Assembly: GCF_000688455.1 (NCBI RefSeq)
Contig: NZ_JIAL01000001.1
Coordinates: 1,333,001 to 1,397,000 of the forward strand
Direction of reading: 5' to 3'
DNA: 64,000 nt
Source: Pseudacidobacterium ailaaui
Lineage (GTDB): Bacteria > Acidobacteriota > Terriglobia > Terriglobales > Acidobacteriaceae
This document shows, piece by piece, positions 1-9,334 of the stretch. The first letter of the stretch is position 1. Each line of letters opens with the position of its first letter. A model generated the notes under the pieces. The model did not search any database. It was not told the DNA's origin and was given only the letters and a program-made list of their open reading frames with translations. The translations under genes were made by a program, and so were the position numbers.

Positions 1-1849
1 CATCTGCATACGGGAACCCTGTATTGGAAACGCACTGGCTGGACGCATTGCGCTGGCAAGTGAACTGTCCATTGAAGGTCAGATCGCCGCGCATTCCCGG
101 CTCGTCCTGAAAAAGGTTCCGCATGGGCAGATAGAGCGAGGCCCCGACCTTGAAGGTGTGCGTACCGCGAGTGAGTGAAAGCGTGTCATTGTACTGGTAC
201 TGCTGCGGCACCTGCTGCTTGGGCAGAAAGTCGGGAGAACCAAGGAACGCCCCGATGGAGCCACTGAATGTGGTCAGCGGCACGCCACCGCCCACTGCTG
301 GATTGATCGGAATACCGGGAACGTAGTCACCGGCATACTGCGTCAGCGCGAAGGGGTCCTGCTCGGCAAAGGCATAGTTGCGCACCCAGCCGAAGCGGAA
401 GTCATTGACAAGATTCGGGCTGAAGATGTGCGTCCATCCCAGGACGAAACTATGGTTCTTCAGGTACTGCCTGCCCCAGGCTGAAGTGCTGCTGCCATCG
501 GCCAGTCCGCCGAGATATCCGGGAATGAAGCGGAAGCGGTTGGAGTAGTTGTAGCGCGCAAAAACAGTGTCGTTGGACGAGGGCGTCCAGTCCACGCGGC
601 CGTCATAGCTGTCCGTATTGTCCTGGGCCAGCGCATTGCGAAAGTAGTTGTTCGTTTCCGGGGTGAGGCCATTTACGGTGACATTGGGTTGCGGAAACAG
701 TGCAATCAGTTTTGCGACGACTGGATCGATACGGGTCTGCGGGACCTGGTTATTGAGAAAAGGCTGTCCCGTCTGCGGATCATAAATGGTCGGATACTTG
801 ATGCCGATCTTTGCGCTGGTCGCCGGGCTGAAGTCGCCGATGCGTTCGTTGGGCAGCGGCACCGTGGAGGTACGCGTCACACCCTGTTTGATCCGTGTGC
901 CTTCATAGTTAAAAAAGCCAAACAGCCGGTTTTTGATGAATGGACCACCGAGGCTGCCACCAAACTGGTTCTGATTGTTTTCCGGTTTACGCTGGCCATG
1001 CTGCTTGGTGAAGAAGTCCGTCGAGTCAAAATACTGGTTGCGCACATACTCGTAGGCCAGCCCGTGGATCTCATTCGTACCGCTTTTGGTATTTACCGAG
1101 ACCACTGCCCCGGGAGCGCGTCCGTATTCAGCAGAGTAAGGGTTGGTGATGATGTTGAATTCTGCGATGACGTCCACCGAGGGATGGGCGGCCTCCGTGC
1201 TTAGCTCCTGCACGTTTTCTGAGAAGGTGTTGTTGTCAATGCCGTCCAGAATAAAGTTGTTCTGCAGCGAATGCACGCCGTTCACGTTGAAGTCGCCGGT
1301 GCGGCCCGCTGAAGTAGCGCCGCTCTGCTGGGTATAGCGAGAAATCTGCACGCCGGGCACGGTCCGCAGCAGGTCGTCCCAGTTGCGGAGATAAAGCGGA
1401 GTCTGCTCAATTGTATGCGCCCCAATCACGGTGCCGATCGAGGCATCATCCGGCGATAGCCCCTGGCCCTGAGCCTGCACCTCGACGGTCTGCTGTGCGG
1501 AGCCAACCTGAAGGGAAAAATCGCGGCGCCCCTTTTCTGCAACATTCAAAGTTACATTTTCTTCCACATTGCTGAAGCCGGCGGCCTCCACGCGCAGCGT
1601 GTACTGTCCAATCGGCAGGTTTTGGAAGGAATAGTATCCCGCATTGTCCGACTGGACTACGCGCTCGTATCCTGTAGCAGAATTTGTAGCTTTTATCGTT
1701 ACATTTGGAATGGCTGCACCGCTCGGGTCCGTGACCAGTCCGGTCAGGCTGGCGGTATTCACCTGGGCGGGGAGAAACGCCGCGCCCAGCAGGGCCACAA
1801 CGGCCAGAAAAACGTAACGATACCATGGCGGGGAACAGAACTTCTTCAT
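1..1849 (-). CDS. TonB-dependent receptor, Oar-like, partial (3' end outside window)
   Basis: Outer-membrane receptor of the large Oar/carboxypeptidase-regulatory type that is expanded in Acidobacteria; substrate unknown, often plant polymers or peptides in relatives. The start is ATG at 1849, with an AGGAGG Shine-Dalgarno about six bases upstream. A signal peptide (MKKFCSPPWYRYVFLAVVAL...) is followed by a CarboxypepD_reg-like domain at about residues 30-110 (LTGLVTDPSGAAIPNVTI) and a plug domain (VPGVQISRYTQQSG, FNVNGVHSLQNNFILDGIDNN). The beta-barrel begins after that, with typical SGTNEIHG and GGSLGGPF motifs. About 615 residues are visible; full-length members usually exceed 1000, so the C-terminal barrel lies to the left of the window. 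It is transcribed alone here. Confidence 0.9.
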   Translation of the reverse strand, partial: MKKFCSPPWYRYVFLAVVALLGAAFLPAQVNTASLTGLVTDPSGAAIPNVTIKATNSATGYERVVQSDNAGYYSFQNLPIGQYTLRVEAAGFSNVEENVTLNVAEKGRRDFSLQVGSAQQTVEVQAQGQGLSPDDASIGTVIGAHTIEQTPLYLRNWDDLLRTVPGVQISRYTQQSGATSAGRTGDFNVNGVHSLQNNFILDGIDNNTFSENVQELSTEAAHPSVDVIAEFNIITNPYSAEYGRAPGAVVSVNTKSGTNEIHGLAYEYVRNQYFDSTDFFTKQHGQRKPENNQNQFGGSLGGPFIKNRLFGFFNYEGTRIKQGVTRTSTVPLPNERIGDFSPATSAKIGIKYPTIYDPQTGQPFLNNQVPQTRIDPVVAKLIALFPQPNVTVNGLTPETNNYFRNALAQDNTDSYDGRVDWTPSSNDTVFARYNYSNRFRFIPGYLGGLADGSSTSAWGRQYLKNHSFVLGWTHIFSPNLVNDFRFGWVRNYAFAEQDPFALTQYAGDYVPGIPINPAVGGGVPLTTFSGSIGAFLGSPDFLPKQQVPQQYQYNDTLSLTRGTHTFKVGASLYLPMRNLFQDEPGMRGDLTFNGQFTCQRNASSQCVSNTGFPYAD

Positions 1850-1911
1850 GATGTGCCTCCTGAAGCAAAAACCACTGGATCCACGCACGCAGAGAAAGTG
1901 AGGACGTGCGC

Positions 1912-1947
1912 ATAGAAACGCGTAAATTTACGCAGATATAGAAACGC
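1912..1947. promoter_or_regulatory. Candidate operator upstream of the TonB receptor
   Basis: A perfect 14-base palindrome, GCGTAAATTTACGC (1920-1933), lies between two copies of the direct repeat ATAGAAACGC (1912-1921 and 1938-1947), 63 to 98 bases upstream of the receptor start. The arrangement suits a dimeric repressor or activator. No regulator is named; the call rests on symmetry and position only. Confidence 0.45.
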
Positions 1948-2029
1948 TAAAGGTTAACTCTGAAAAAGTGGTGAAGGCAAGATGAATACGGAATGAATTT
2001 GTAAATAGACGGTGACAAAAAAGGGACCC

Positions 2030-4279
2030 TTACAATTTCTGCGAGCGCTGCACATCGCGCACACCGGCGACCCGCTTGAGCCCTTGCACCAGACGGTTCA
2101 GATGGCGTACATCCTCGGCCTCGACGACAAATTCCACGGTGGCATCATTGTTTGGGCCGGGCTTGGAGTCCACTGAGCGGATGTTCGTATTGTCGTCACT
2201 AATGACTGCCGTCATCTCCTTCAGCATTCCGGCACGGTCGTCACAGTAGACCGTCAGACGCACAGGATACGTTGTCTTTCGTCCCTGGGTCTCCTCTGCC
2301 GTGCGCGCCCACTCGACCGAGATCCGGCGGTCAGATTCATAGAGCAGGTTCTGCACATTCGGGCAGCTCCTGGCGTGGACTGCCACCCCCTTGCCACGAG
2401 TGACGTAGCCAATGATTTCCTCGCCGCGAATGGGGTTGCAACATCGCGCACGATAGACCAGAAGCTCATTCTGTCCTTCCACCTGGAGGGAATCTGTGCT
2501 GGTCCGCGATACGCGCCTGACCGTTTCTGAAGTCCCTGAGGCCGATACGGCGGTTTCCGTTTCCGGCGTCTGCTGCGAGGTAGACCCCGGCGACAGCCGG
2601 TTCAGCACCTGCCGCGCGGAGTATTTGCCAAAACCAATGGCGGCCAGCAGGTCACTCGGAGTGGCCATGCTGTAGTCTCGGGCCACCCGCTCATAGTCCG
2701 GCTCTTCAAATTTTGCCAGCGAGACTTTGTATTTGCGCGCTTCGCGCTCCAGCAGTTTTTTACCGATTTCAATCGCACGCTCGCGCTGGTGTTCATTCAG
2801 CCAGTGCTTGATCTTGTTGCGGGCGCGCGAACTTTTGACAAAAGTAAGCCAATCGCGGCTCGGTGTGTGTCCGTTCTGTGTGACAACTTCGACAATGTCT
2901 CCATTGCGCAGACGGGAGCGCAGCGGCACCATGCGACCATTCACCTTGGCCCCGACACAGGTATGGCCCACTTCCGTGTGGATGGCATAGGCAAAGTCCA
3001 GGGGCGTGGCGTCTTTGGGAAGCACCACAACCTTACCTTTGGGGGTAAAGGTGTAGACCTCTTCGGGATACAGGTCAATCTTGAGGGTCGAAAGAAACTC
3101 GTTCGGGTCGCTCATCTCGCGCTGCCACTCAACGAGCTGCCTTACCCAGGCCAGACGTTGCTCGTCCCGGGCGCTGATGGGCGAGCCGTCCTTATACTTC
3201 CAGTGCGCGGCAATCCCTTCTTCAGCGATGCGGTGCATCTCTTCGGTGCGGATCTGCACCTCGAACTGGTGCCCGCCTTCGCCCATCACCGTCGTATGCA
3301 GGGACTGGTACAGGTTCGGCCGCGGCATGGCGATAAAGTCCTTGATGCGCCCCGGCACAGGCCGCCAGATGCTGTGAATCAGGCCAAAGACGGCATAACA
3401 GTCCTGCACACTTTGCGTGATGACGCGCAGGGCCAGCAGATCATATACCTGGTCCACAGTAATGCGCTGCTTGACCAGCTTCTGATGAATGCTGTACAGG
3501 CGCTTGATGCGCCACTCCATGCGCGCCCGGATGTTGTGTTCCCGCAGCCTCTCCTGCAACAGCGCCTCCACGCCGGCAAGAAACTGCTCGCCTTCGCTGC
3601 GGCGCGCTTCCACTGCATCATGCACCTGCTGGTAGGCGTAGGGGTCCACGTATCGGAAAGCCAGATCTTCCAGCTCGCCGCGCACCTTGCCCATGCCCAG
3701 GCGGTGGGCCAGCGGCGCATAGATGTCCAGCGTCTCGCGCGCAATCACCTGTTGCTTTTCCGGGGGAAGGTGCTCCAGGGTACGCATGTTGTGCAGGCGG
3801 TCGGCAAGTTTAATCAGCACCACACGCACATCGCTGACCATGGCCAGCAGCATTTTGCGTACATTTTCGGCCTGACGGTCTTCCTTGTTGGCAAACTGGA
3901 TCTTGTCAATTTTGGTGACGCCCTCGACGATATGTGCCACCTGCTCACCAAATTTGCTCGCAATCTCCGCCGTGGTGACGGGCGTGTCCTCTACGGCATC
4001 GTGCAGCAGTCCGGCGGCAATGGCGGTCGAATCCAGCTTCATCTCGGCCAGGACCACCGCAACCTCAAGTGGATGTAAAACAAAAGGCTCCCCGGAGGCC
4101 CGCCGCTGGCCTTTGTGGTGTTCCAGGCAGAACTCCCACGCTTTGCGGATGATCTCAGTATCGTCGTTGGGGCGATTGGCCCGGACCGTGGCAATCAGCT
4201 TCTGAAACTGGGGCGCAAAAGGATCGTGCGAAGCCGGGGCCGGAACGGGTTGGACCGACGCACTCTGCGCAGTTGCCAT
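2030..4279 (-). CDS. rsh: Bifunctional (p)ppGpp synthetase/hydrolase, RelA/SpoT family
   Basis: Makes and degrades the stringent-response alarmone (p)ppGpp. At 749 residues it has the standard long-RSH length. The HD hydrolase domain is intact (LLHDAVEDTP, His93-Asp94), so hydrolysis is expected. The synthetase domain follows at about 240-350 (DLLALRVIT, GRIKDFIAMPRPNLYQSLHTT), then TGS (VYTFTPKGKVVVLPKDATPLDFAYAIHTEVGH, about 405-460), a zinc-finger/helical stretch with CCNP, and a C-terminal ACT domain (about 670-745). It appears to be the only long RSH in the window. The neighbouring leftward gene upstream is a separate membrane protein. Confidence 0.96.
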   Translation of the reverse strand: MATAQSASVQPVPAPASHDPFAPQFQKLIATVRANRPNDDTEIIRKAWEFCLEHHKGQRRASGEPFVLHPLEVAVVLAEMKLDSTAIAAGLLHDAVEDTPVTTAEIASKFGEQVAHIVEGVTKIDKIQFANKEDRQAENVRKMLLAMVSDVRVVLIKLADRLHNMRTLEHLPPEKQQVIARETLDIYAPLAHRLGMGKVRGELEDLAFRYVDPYAYQQVHDAVEARRSEGEQFLAGVEALLQERLREHNIRARMEWRIKRLYSIHQKLVKQRITVDQVYDLLALRVITQSVQDCYAVFGLIHSIWRPVPGRIKDFIAMPRPNLYQSLHTTVMGEGGHQFEVQIRTEEMHRIAEEGIAAHWKYKDGSPISARDEQRLAWVRQLVEWQREMSDPNEFLSTLKIDLYPEEVYTFTPKGKVVVLPKDATPLDFAYAIHTEVGHTCVGAKVNGRMVPLRSRLRNGDIVEVVTQNGHTPSRDWLTFVKSSRARNKIKHWLNEHQRERAIEIGKKLLEREARKYKVSLAKFEEPDYERVARDYSMATPSDLLAAIGFGKYSARQVLNRLSPGSTSQQTPETETAVSASGTSETVRRVSRTSTDSLQVEGQNELLVYRARCCNPIRGEEIIGYVTRGKGVAVHARSCPNVQNLLYESDRRISVEWARTAEETQGRKTTYPVRLTVYCDDRAGMLKEMTAVISDDNTNIRSVDSKPGPNNDATVEFVVEAEDVRHLNRLVQGLKRVAGVRDVQRSQKL

Positions 4280-4373
4280 ATCTGATTATATGCCGGGAAA
4301 ATGGACCGCGTGGAAATGCCGCCGGCCGGCAGCAGCAGAAGCCGGATTCCCGAGGAGAGGCCCCACCCTGCCC

Positions 4374-4964
4374 TTATCCGCAGCAGCACTTTCCCCGGCG
4401 CGTCTCCCTGGCCTCAACGAGTACCAGAGGCACCAGCAGAAGCGCCGCGGCGGAGTCGGCCCAGGCCAGGCCCCAAAGGGCATTCAGGACCAAACCAGCC
4501 AGGGCAATCCATGCCAGAGATCCACATACCGAGCTCTGCGCAGCATCGGCCCGCAGGGAAGCACTCCCTGCTTTTGCAGCAAGAGCACGCTTTTTACGGC
4601 CCAGCCAGGGCATGACTGCGGCAGAAGCAGCCAGCAGGGCCATTCCTGCCCAGGAAGGCCGAGCGTGGGGAACGACTCCAGCCAGGGCAGCCATAGAACT
4701 GACCACGATAAAGACCGCCAGCAGAGAGAGAAGGGCTGCGGCCCGCCGTGCTGTCCGGTCCTCCTCATGTTCTCCCAGATAGAAGCGGCGCAGAACGATG
4801 GCCGCCGATAAGAGCTCGATGGCGCTGTCGCCCCCAAAGGCCAGCAGCGCGATGCTTTTCGCCTTCAGGCCAGAGGCCAGGGCCATACCAAATTCAAGGA
4901 TCATCCAGGCCAGCGTCATCCATTGCAGGCGCAGCACAGCTGCCCGGGCAGAGAGGGCCTTCAT
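4374..4964 (-). CDS. Cation-efflux-like (CDF fold) membrane protein
   Basis: A protein of about 197 residues with five to six membrane segments. The segments LLAFGGDSAIELLSAAIVLRRF, LRADAAQSSVCGSLAWIALAGL and ADSAAALLLVPLVLVEARE resemble the helices and spacing of cation diffusion facilitators. The usual metal-site HxxxD of the fifth helix is not clear (AQSSVC instead), and there is no cytoplasmic C-terminal domain. The ATG at 4964 is preferred because the in-frame extension upstream is polar, low-quality sequence that overlaps the divergent gene. It ends in a small Cys cluster (GKCCCG). Metal export is possible but unproven. Confidence 0.65.
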   Translation of the reverse strand: MKALSARAAVLRLQWMTLAWMILEFGMALASGLKAKSIALLAFGGDSAIELLSAAIVLRRFYLGEHEEDRTARRAAALLSLLAVFIVVSSMAALAGVVPHARPSWAGMALLAASAAVMPWLGRKKRALAAKAGSASLRADAAQSSVCGSLAWIALAGLVLNALWGLAWADSAAALLLVPLVLVEARETRRGKCCCG

Positions 4965-5006
4965 GCAGCTGATTCTATACTTGAGCACGTGGACGCATGG
5001 ACGGTC

Positions 5007-5861
5007 ATGGCTGCCGGGCTGGCGCTGGTCCCCCTTTTGGGCATGGGCCTCTGGCAAAATGGGATGCGACGCTTTGTCCGGCAGCTTCCTCCGCTGGCTC
5101 GTCTGCTGTTCCCGGCGGTGTTTGTCCTACCCTATCTGCTGGTCACCCTGCCGCGGCACTGCTTTCATATCTGGTGGTTCCTGCTCTATACAGAACTGCC
5201 CGTCGCCGTTGGGCTCCTTCTGGCACTTGCTGCGCATCTGGATCCCGAGCAGAAAGGGCACTGGCTGGATGCTACCGTGCTTCTCTCTCTGGGGCTGGCC
5301 GCCGACCTGCGCTGGTTTGAAGCCGCATGGCCGCCCCGGCTTGTCGCCATGAATAAGCTGCTCCTGCTGGATGCCGGCCTTTATGGCTTCCATCTTGTCC
5401 GTTGCCTGCATGGTACTGGTCTTGATCTGCGCTGGCGGCTTTCAGACTGGAAGACCGGTATCCGGGAATTTTGCTTCTACGCACCGATGGCCATCCTCAT
5501 GGGGCTGGCCATCGGCTTCCTGCACCTGCATCGTCAACCAGAACGTCCCTGGCTACTCCCCCTCGCCTGCATCTACACCTACCTTCTGATTGCTCTCCCG
5601 GAAGAGATCTTCTTTCGCGGCTGGATCCAGAACCTGCTGGAGCGCAGGACCGGACGAACAACGGCGCTGATGCTGACGGCAGCACTATTCGGACTGTCCC
5701 ACTTCAACAAACGCGCGGCTCACTTCAACTGGCGCTATGTCCTGCTGGCAGCACTGGCCGGTGTGTTTTATGGACGCGCCTGGCGGGCCAGACGCCGCAT
5801 TCCAGCCTCAGCCATCACTCATGCTCTCGTCGATGCGGTGTGGGGAGCATTTTTACAGTGA
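5007..5861 (+). CDS. CPBP-family intramembrane protease
   Basis: A multi-pass membrane protein of about 284 residues. It carries the CPBP (CAAX protease/bacteriocin-processing) signature EEIFFRGWIQNLLERRTG, then FGLSHFNKRAAHFNW and the last-helix THALVDAVW motif; the two Glu and the His residues are the catalytic set of this family. ATG 5007 gives a clean N-terminal membrane helix; GTG 4989 is an alternative. It diverges from the cation-efflux-like gene with about 40 bases between starts. Its substrate cannot be read from sequence; relatives process prenylated or small membrane proteins or take part in self-immunity. Confidence 0.85.
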   Translation: MAAGLALVPLLGMGLWQNGMRRFVRQLPPLARLLFPAVFVLPYLLVTLPRHCFHIWWFLLYTELPVAVGLLLALAAHLDPEQKGHWLDATVLLSLGLAADLRWFEAAWPPRLVAMNKLLLLDAGLYGFHLVRCLHGTGLDLRWRLSDWKTGIREFCFYAPMAILMGLAIGFLHLHRQPERPWLLPLACIYTYLLIALPEEIFFRGWIQNLLERRTGRTTALMLTAALFGLSHFNKRAAHFNWRYVLLAALAGVFYGRAWRARRRIPASAITHALVDAVWGAFLQ

Positions 5862-5896
5862 TGCCAGATGGCCGCACAATCTCTTAAGCTAAAAAC

Positions 5897-6511
5897 ATGC
5901 TTGTTCTTGCTTCTGCATCGCCGCGCCGCCGTGAACTGCTGGCGCAGGCCGGCTTTTCGTTTACCGTACGTCCCTCCGCCATACCGGAGGAAATGCAGCC
6001 CGGAGAAAACCCGATTGCTTTCGCCATGCGCCTGGCCCGCGAAAAGGCCGACGCTGTGTTTAACGATCAAGCTGCCACCGAGACCCCAGAGGACCCTCTG
6101 CTCGTGCTGGGTGCAGATACGGTCGTCATTTCACCGTCCGGGGAGGTCCTGGGCAAACCTCTTGATGCCCAGGATGCTGCCCGCATGTTGCGCGCGCTTT
6201 CCGGTGCAACCCATGCGGTCGTGACTGGCGTTGCCCTGGTTTCACGTCTGGGAGCAGAAGTCGCCTCCGAGCTGACGTATGTGACAATGCAGACGCTCTC
6301 AGACAAGGAAATTGCCGCCTATATCGAAACGGGAGAGCCGATGGACAAGGCCGGCGCTTATGGCATCCAGGGGCGGGCCGCAGCTTGGATTCCGCGCATC
6401 CATGGCTGCTATTTCAATGTGGTCGGTCTGCCCCTGGCGCTGGTCGCGGCCATGCTGGAGGGCATACGGGACCGCTTGCGTGTGGAGACGGCACTCCTGG
6501 TCCGTCCCTAA
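5897..6511 (+). CDS. maf: Maf-family nucleoside triphosphate pyrophosphatase
   Basis: Hydrolyses non-canonical or modified nucleoside triphosphates (dTTP/UTP-type Maf) to monophosphate and pyrophosphate. The protein has 204 residues, the normal length. The signature SASPRRRELL lies at residues 6-15, with LVLGADTVV, LGKPLDAQDAARML, GATHAVVTGVAL and the C-terminal GAYGIQGRAAAWIPRIHGCYFNVVGLPL. It starts 35 bases after the CPBP gene on the same strand and may share its transcript. Confidence 0.95.
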   Translation: MLVLASASPRRRELLAQAGFSFTVRPSAIPEEMQPGENPIAFAMRLAREKADAVFNDQAATETPEDPLLVLGADTVVISPSGEVLGKPLDAQDAARMLRALSGATHAVVTGVALVSRLGAEVASELTYVTMQTLSDKEIAAYIETGEPMDKAGAYGIQGRAAAWIPRIHGCYFNVVGLPLALVAAMLEGIRDRLRVETALLVRP

Positions 6512-6562
6512 AAATCCTCCCTTCTCCTCCGTCCTGTCCAGGACGTCTCCCGACCAAGGTCC

Positions 6563-7888
6563 CTAAGGGACTGCAGTAGGCCCATCGGTCATTGCATGGT
6601 CCGCCGGCACGTCCTCTCCAGACCAGATCCGCTTCTGTGTCCATGGGCGGGCTGGCGCCGTCCAGAAGGGGTCGGTGGGAGGCAGGCCGAGATGGAGCAG
6701 TCCCACCATACACAGATAAAGGCTTCCCGTAGAGATATATTTTTCGCCCAATTCCGGCTGGTGGCCAACCGCCCCGATCTGGAGCCACCCGTGCGCATCA
6801 AATGTGCCCGGCGCTTCGATCATCCTGCGGACCACAGCGGTCAGCGCCGAACGCACCGCTCCGGGATCCAGCGGGGCAGGGAGCTGGTGGAGCAAAGCCA
6901 TTTCTGAGAGTGTCTGGAATGCACCGAAACGATAAGCGCTGGAGCGTCCCATCACTGGAAAGGTAGCATCGGGAGCAATCAAACGTTCCTGAATGACCGC
7001 ATAGCGCTGCGCCCGTTCGAGCTCCACCGGATAGAGCCTGCCCAGCGGGTGCTGCTTTTCCGCACAGATGCGCAATACCGCGAGCAACATGGGATGGATG
7101 ACATAGCTGTTGTAGTAGTCCCAATGGAAATGCGCGCCATCACCATACACGCCATCGCCCTTATACCACTCCATATGCTTGTGGACGGCGTATTCGATGG
7201 CGTTCTGGTTACACTCTCCGGTGAATTCCCAGAGCGCCGCTTCGATCGTTGCGCTAAAGAGCAGCCAGTTGCTCTCATAAGGATGGATCGTGCGCGTCTT
7301 TTTGAGTGCCGTGATGAGATGTGCCTTGTCGCCATCGCTCAGGTTCCCCCACAACTGCCTGGGCGCGCGCAGAAGGGCCAGTGCAAGAAAGGCTGCGTCC
7401 ACTAAAGGCTGCTGGCCGTTGTCAAAGTTCATCGCGTCAGGTGAGGCAGGGTCCACGGCATGGGAAATTCCCTCGACTGCGAGCCGGATGTCATGCGCCC
7501 GCAACTTCCCCTCGGCGGTATCATCCGGTCCCAGTTCGAGCCATGGGGCCATTCCCGCCAGCAGACGACCCAGGGCCTCAAGATGTGTATAGGTGGCGCG
7601 GTCCGCCGGGCCTTCGACTGGCATGGTCTGCTTGAGCCTGTTCTCGCTGAGGGCTGTGAGCACAGGCCCGGCAATGCGCTGCATCACTGCTATCGAATCA
7701 GCGCGGTCTTCGGCCCCTGATCCGTCGGGCGGTGCGGTGCGGCTCTGGGACAATACCGAAAGCGCACAAAAGAATGCAGCCAATAGCCCGCACATGGCTG
7801 CACCAAAGCCGACTGTTCTCACGGAAGTCCCCGCAAAGTCGCGGTATCGCGTCCACCCAGCGGACCCAGCACGATCATCGTTCTGCAC
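6563..7888 (-). CDS. DUF2264 domain protein, exported
   Basis: A protein of about 441 residues with the DUF2264 pattern (glycoside-hydrolase-like alpha/alpha toroid): LGRLLAGMAPWLEL, FDNGQQPLVDAAFLALALLRAP, SNWLLFSATIEAALW, KGDGVYGDGAHFHWDYYNSYVIHPML and MGRSSAYRFGAFQTLSEMALL. Family members occur in polysaccharide utilisation loci, but no enzyme partners sit beside it here. The start is GTG at 7888; a hydrophobic stretch at about residues 25-48 looks like a signal peptide, so a start closer to it (ATG 7795 or a nearby GTG) is possible. Substrate unknown. Confidence 0.85.
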   Translation of the reverse strand: MQNDDRAGSAGWTRYRDFAGTSVRTVGFGAAMCGLLAAFFCALSVLSQSRTAPPDGSGAEDRADSIAVMQRIAGPVLTALSENRLKQTMPVEGPADRATYTHLEALGRLLAGMAPWLELGPDDTAEGKLRAHDIRLAVEGISHAVDPASPDAMNFDNGQQPLVDAAFLALALLRAPRQLWGNLSDGDKAHLITALKKTRTIHPYESNWLLFSATIEAALWEFTGECNQNAIEYAVHKHMEWYKGDGVYGDGAHFHWDYYNSYVIHPMLLAVLRICAEKQHPLGRLYPVELERAQRYAVIQERLIAPDATFPVMGRSSAYRFGAFQTLSEMALLHQLPAPLDPGAVRSALTAVVRRMIEAPGTFDAHGWLQIGAVGHQPELGEKYISTGSLYLCMVGLLHLGLPPTDPFWTAPARPWTQKRIWSGEDVPADHAMTDGPTAVP

Positions 7889-7917
7889 CTATCCAGTACT
7901 ACTGGAAGCAGCGGACC

Positions 7918-8847
7918 TCACGCCATCATTTTTCGCGACACTGTCCTTGTGTCCGGTACAGGACGCCTTGCTCTGAGCGTGACAAGGACGCCTGCCAGCA
8001 CCAGCAGCACACCCAGAAGCTGAAGCGCTGACAGGCGTTCGTCGGCCAGCAAAGCGCCAGCAATGAGTGCAATCACCGGATTGACATAGGCATAGCTGGC
8101 CACGCGGGAGGCCGGTTCATGCTCAATCAGCCACACATAGGCGGTATACGCCAGAATAGAAGCGGCAATCACCAGATAGGCCATGCAGGCCAGTATCCTG
8201 ACGCGGAGAAGGACCTCTGCTCCGGGTACATGGCGCATCTCTCCTATGGCGACTGAGAGGAGCAGAAGCAAGGCCCCGCCGGTAGCCATCTGCCATCCTG
8301 CACTTGCGGTCGGTGGTTTTGGCAGAGCAAGCCGGCGCGACCACAGCGTGCCGCCTGCCCAGCAAAGCGTCCCTCCGGCCATGACAGCGATGGCCAGAGC
8401 AGAGGCGCGGCCCGCCGATGCCGTGCGCGATCCGCCAGCCAGAACAACCACTCCGGCAAACCCCAGCAGAATGCCAGCAATCGAGGGCACCGTCACCTTC
8501 TGCGTGCGCAAAAGGACCACCTCTCCGGCAAAGATCCATACCGGAATCATTGCCGAGATGACAGCAGCAATTCCGGAGGAGACCCGAACTTCTCCCCAGA
8601 ACAGGGCCGCATACATGACGGTGAACATCAGGAAACCGAGTGCGCTGGCGTTGCGGATGGAGTACTTCGGGTATTGCGCTGCTCCTCGCAGATGGCTGTA
8701 GGCCACCAGCACCAGCCCGGCCAGAGTCATTCGGGACCCGGCAGCGAAGAACGGCGGCACATGGGCGACAAGGATGCGAATCGCCAGAAAGGAACCGCCC
8801 CAGAGAACATAAATTGCACCATAGGCCAGCAGCTTGCGGAGAGACAT
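7918..8847 (-). CDS. EamA/DMT-family transporter
   Basis: A permease of 309 residues with ten predicted membrane helices arranged as two EamA repeats. The first begins YGAIYVLWGGSFLAIRILVAHVPP; the second contains AGGTLCWAGGTLWSRR and ends GALLADERLSALQLLGVLLVLAGVLV, the typical EamA C-terminus. It likely exports a small metabolite such as an amino acid or nucleoside; specificity cannot be read. It ends 30 bases before the DUF2264 start, so the two leftward genes could be co-transcribed. Confidence 0.9.
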   Translation of the reverse strand: MSLRKLLAYGAIYVLWGGSFLAIRILVAHVPPFFAAGSRMTLAGLVLVAYSHLRGAAQYPKYSIRNASALGFLMFTVMYAALFWGEVRVSSGIAAVISAMIPVWIFAGEVVLLRTQKVTVPSIAGILLGFAGVVVLAGGSRTASAGRASALAIAVMAGGTLCWAGGTLWSRRLALPKPPTASAGWQMATGGALLLLLSVAIGEMRHVPGAEVLLRVRILACMAYLVIAASILAYTAYVWLIEHEPASRVASYAYVNPVIALIAGALLADERLSALQLLGVLLVLAGVLVTLRARRPVPDTRTVSRKMMA

Positions 8848-9083
8848 AGCTCAGGATACCGTCTCCCGTTTCTTGGAAGCGGTACCTTTTCTGTCCTCGC
8901 ATACCTGTTCATCCACCAGTCGAATTCTTCAGCCTTCTGCTGACCTTAAAACCGGCCCACGCCATGATTTTTTTTTGTGACTGGATAACGAAGCCAGTCG
9001 TCCTACTGGCGGACAATTCACAACTACCGGAAATGACTGTGGACAGTTTCGCACTGCCCAGAATCTCCGGAAAGGAAGGACGC

Positions 9084-9329
9084 ATGGCCTCTCAGCCTTT
9101 CAATGAAGATCACTTACGCAGACTGTTAGATCCAGGACACACGTTCGAGGCAAATGCTGAATCGCTGATACAGTCTACTGTCCACAGGGCACATCGGTAT
9201 CTTGGGGTTCGTAACGTTCTCTCGCTGATATTTGGCCGCATCTGGCTTGCGCTTCTTGCCTTGTTTGCGCCAATGATCTCGCGACTTCACCGTCATCTCG
9301 CAGTCCAAAACACCTTCAGGAGGAATTAA
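9084..9329 (+). CDS. Small membrane-anchored protein, first gene of the channel/sigma operon
   Basis: An 81-residue protein I do not recognise. The start ATG 9084 follows AAGGAAGGA. A polar N-terminal half (FNEDHLRRLLDPGHTFEANAESLIQSTVHRAH) precedes one hydrophobic segment (about 47-64, NVLSLIFGRIWLALLALFAP). It stops five bases before the MscS-like gene, and the AGGAGG of that gene overlaps its last codons, so the pair is surely co-transcribed. As the only unassigned partner of a sigma factor in this operon it could be a regulatory or membrane-tethering subunit, but it lacks a CxxC/zinc anti-sigma motif. Function unknown. Confidence 0.7.
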   Translation: MASQPFNEDHLRRLLDPGHTFEANAESLIQSTVHRAHRYLGVRNVLSLIFGRIWLALLALFAPMISRLHRHLAVQNTFRRN

Positions 9330-9334
9330 CTTCT

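Noticed and set aside
2789-4078. Plus-strand open frame of 429 codons
   Set aside because: Antisense of the (p)ppGpp synthetase/hydrolase with no family signature.
7918-8000. Frameshift or decay at the end of the EamA gene
   Set aside because: The second EamA repeat is complete and ends after the last helix with a short basic tail, normal for the family.
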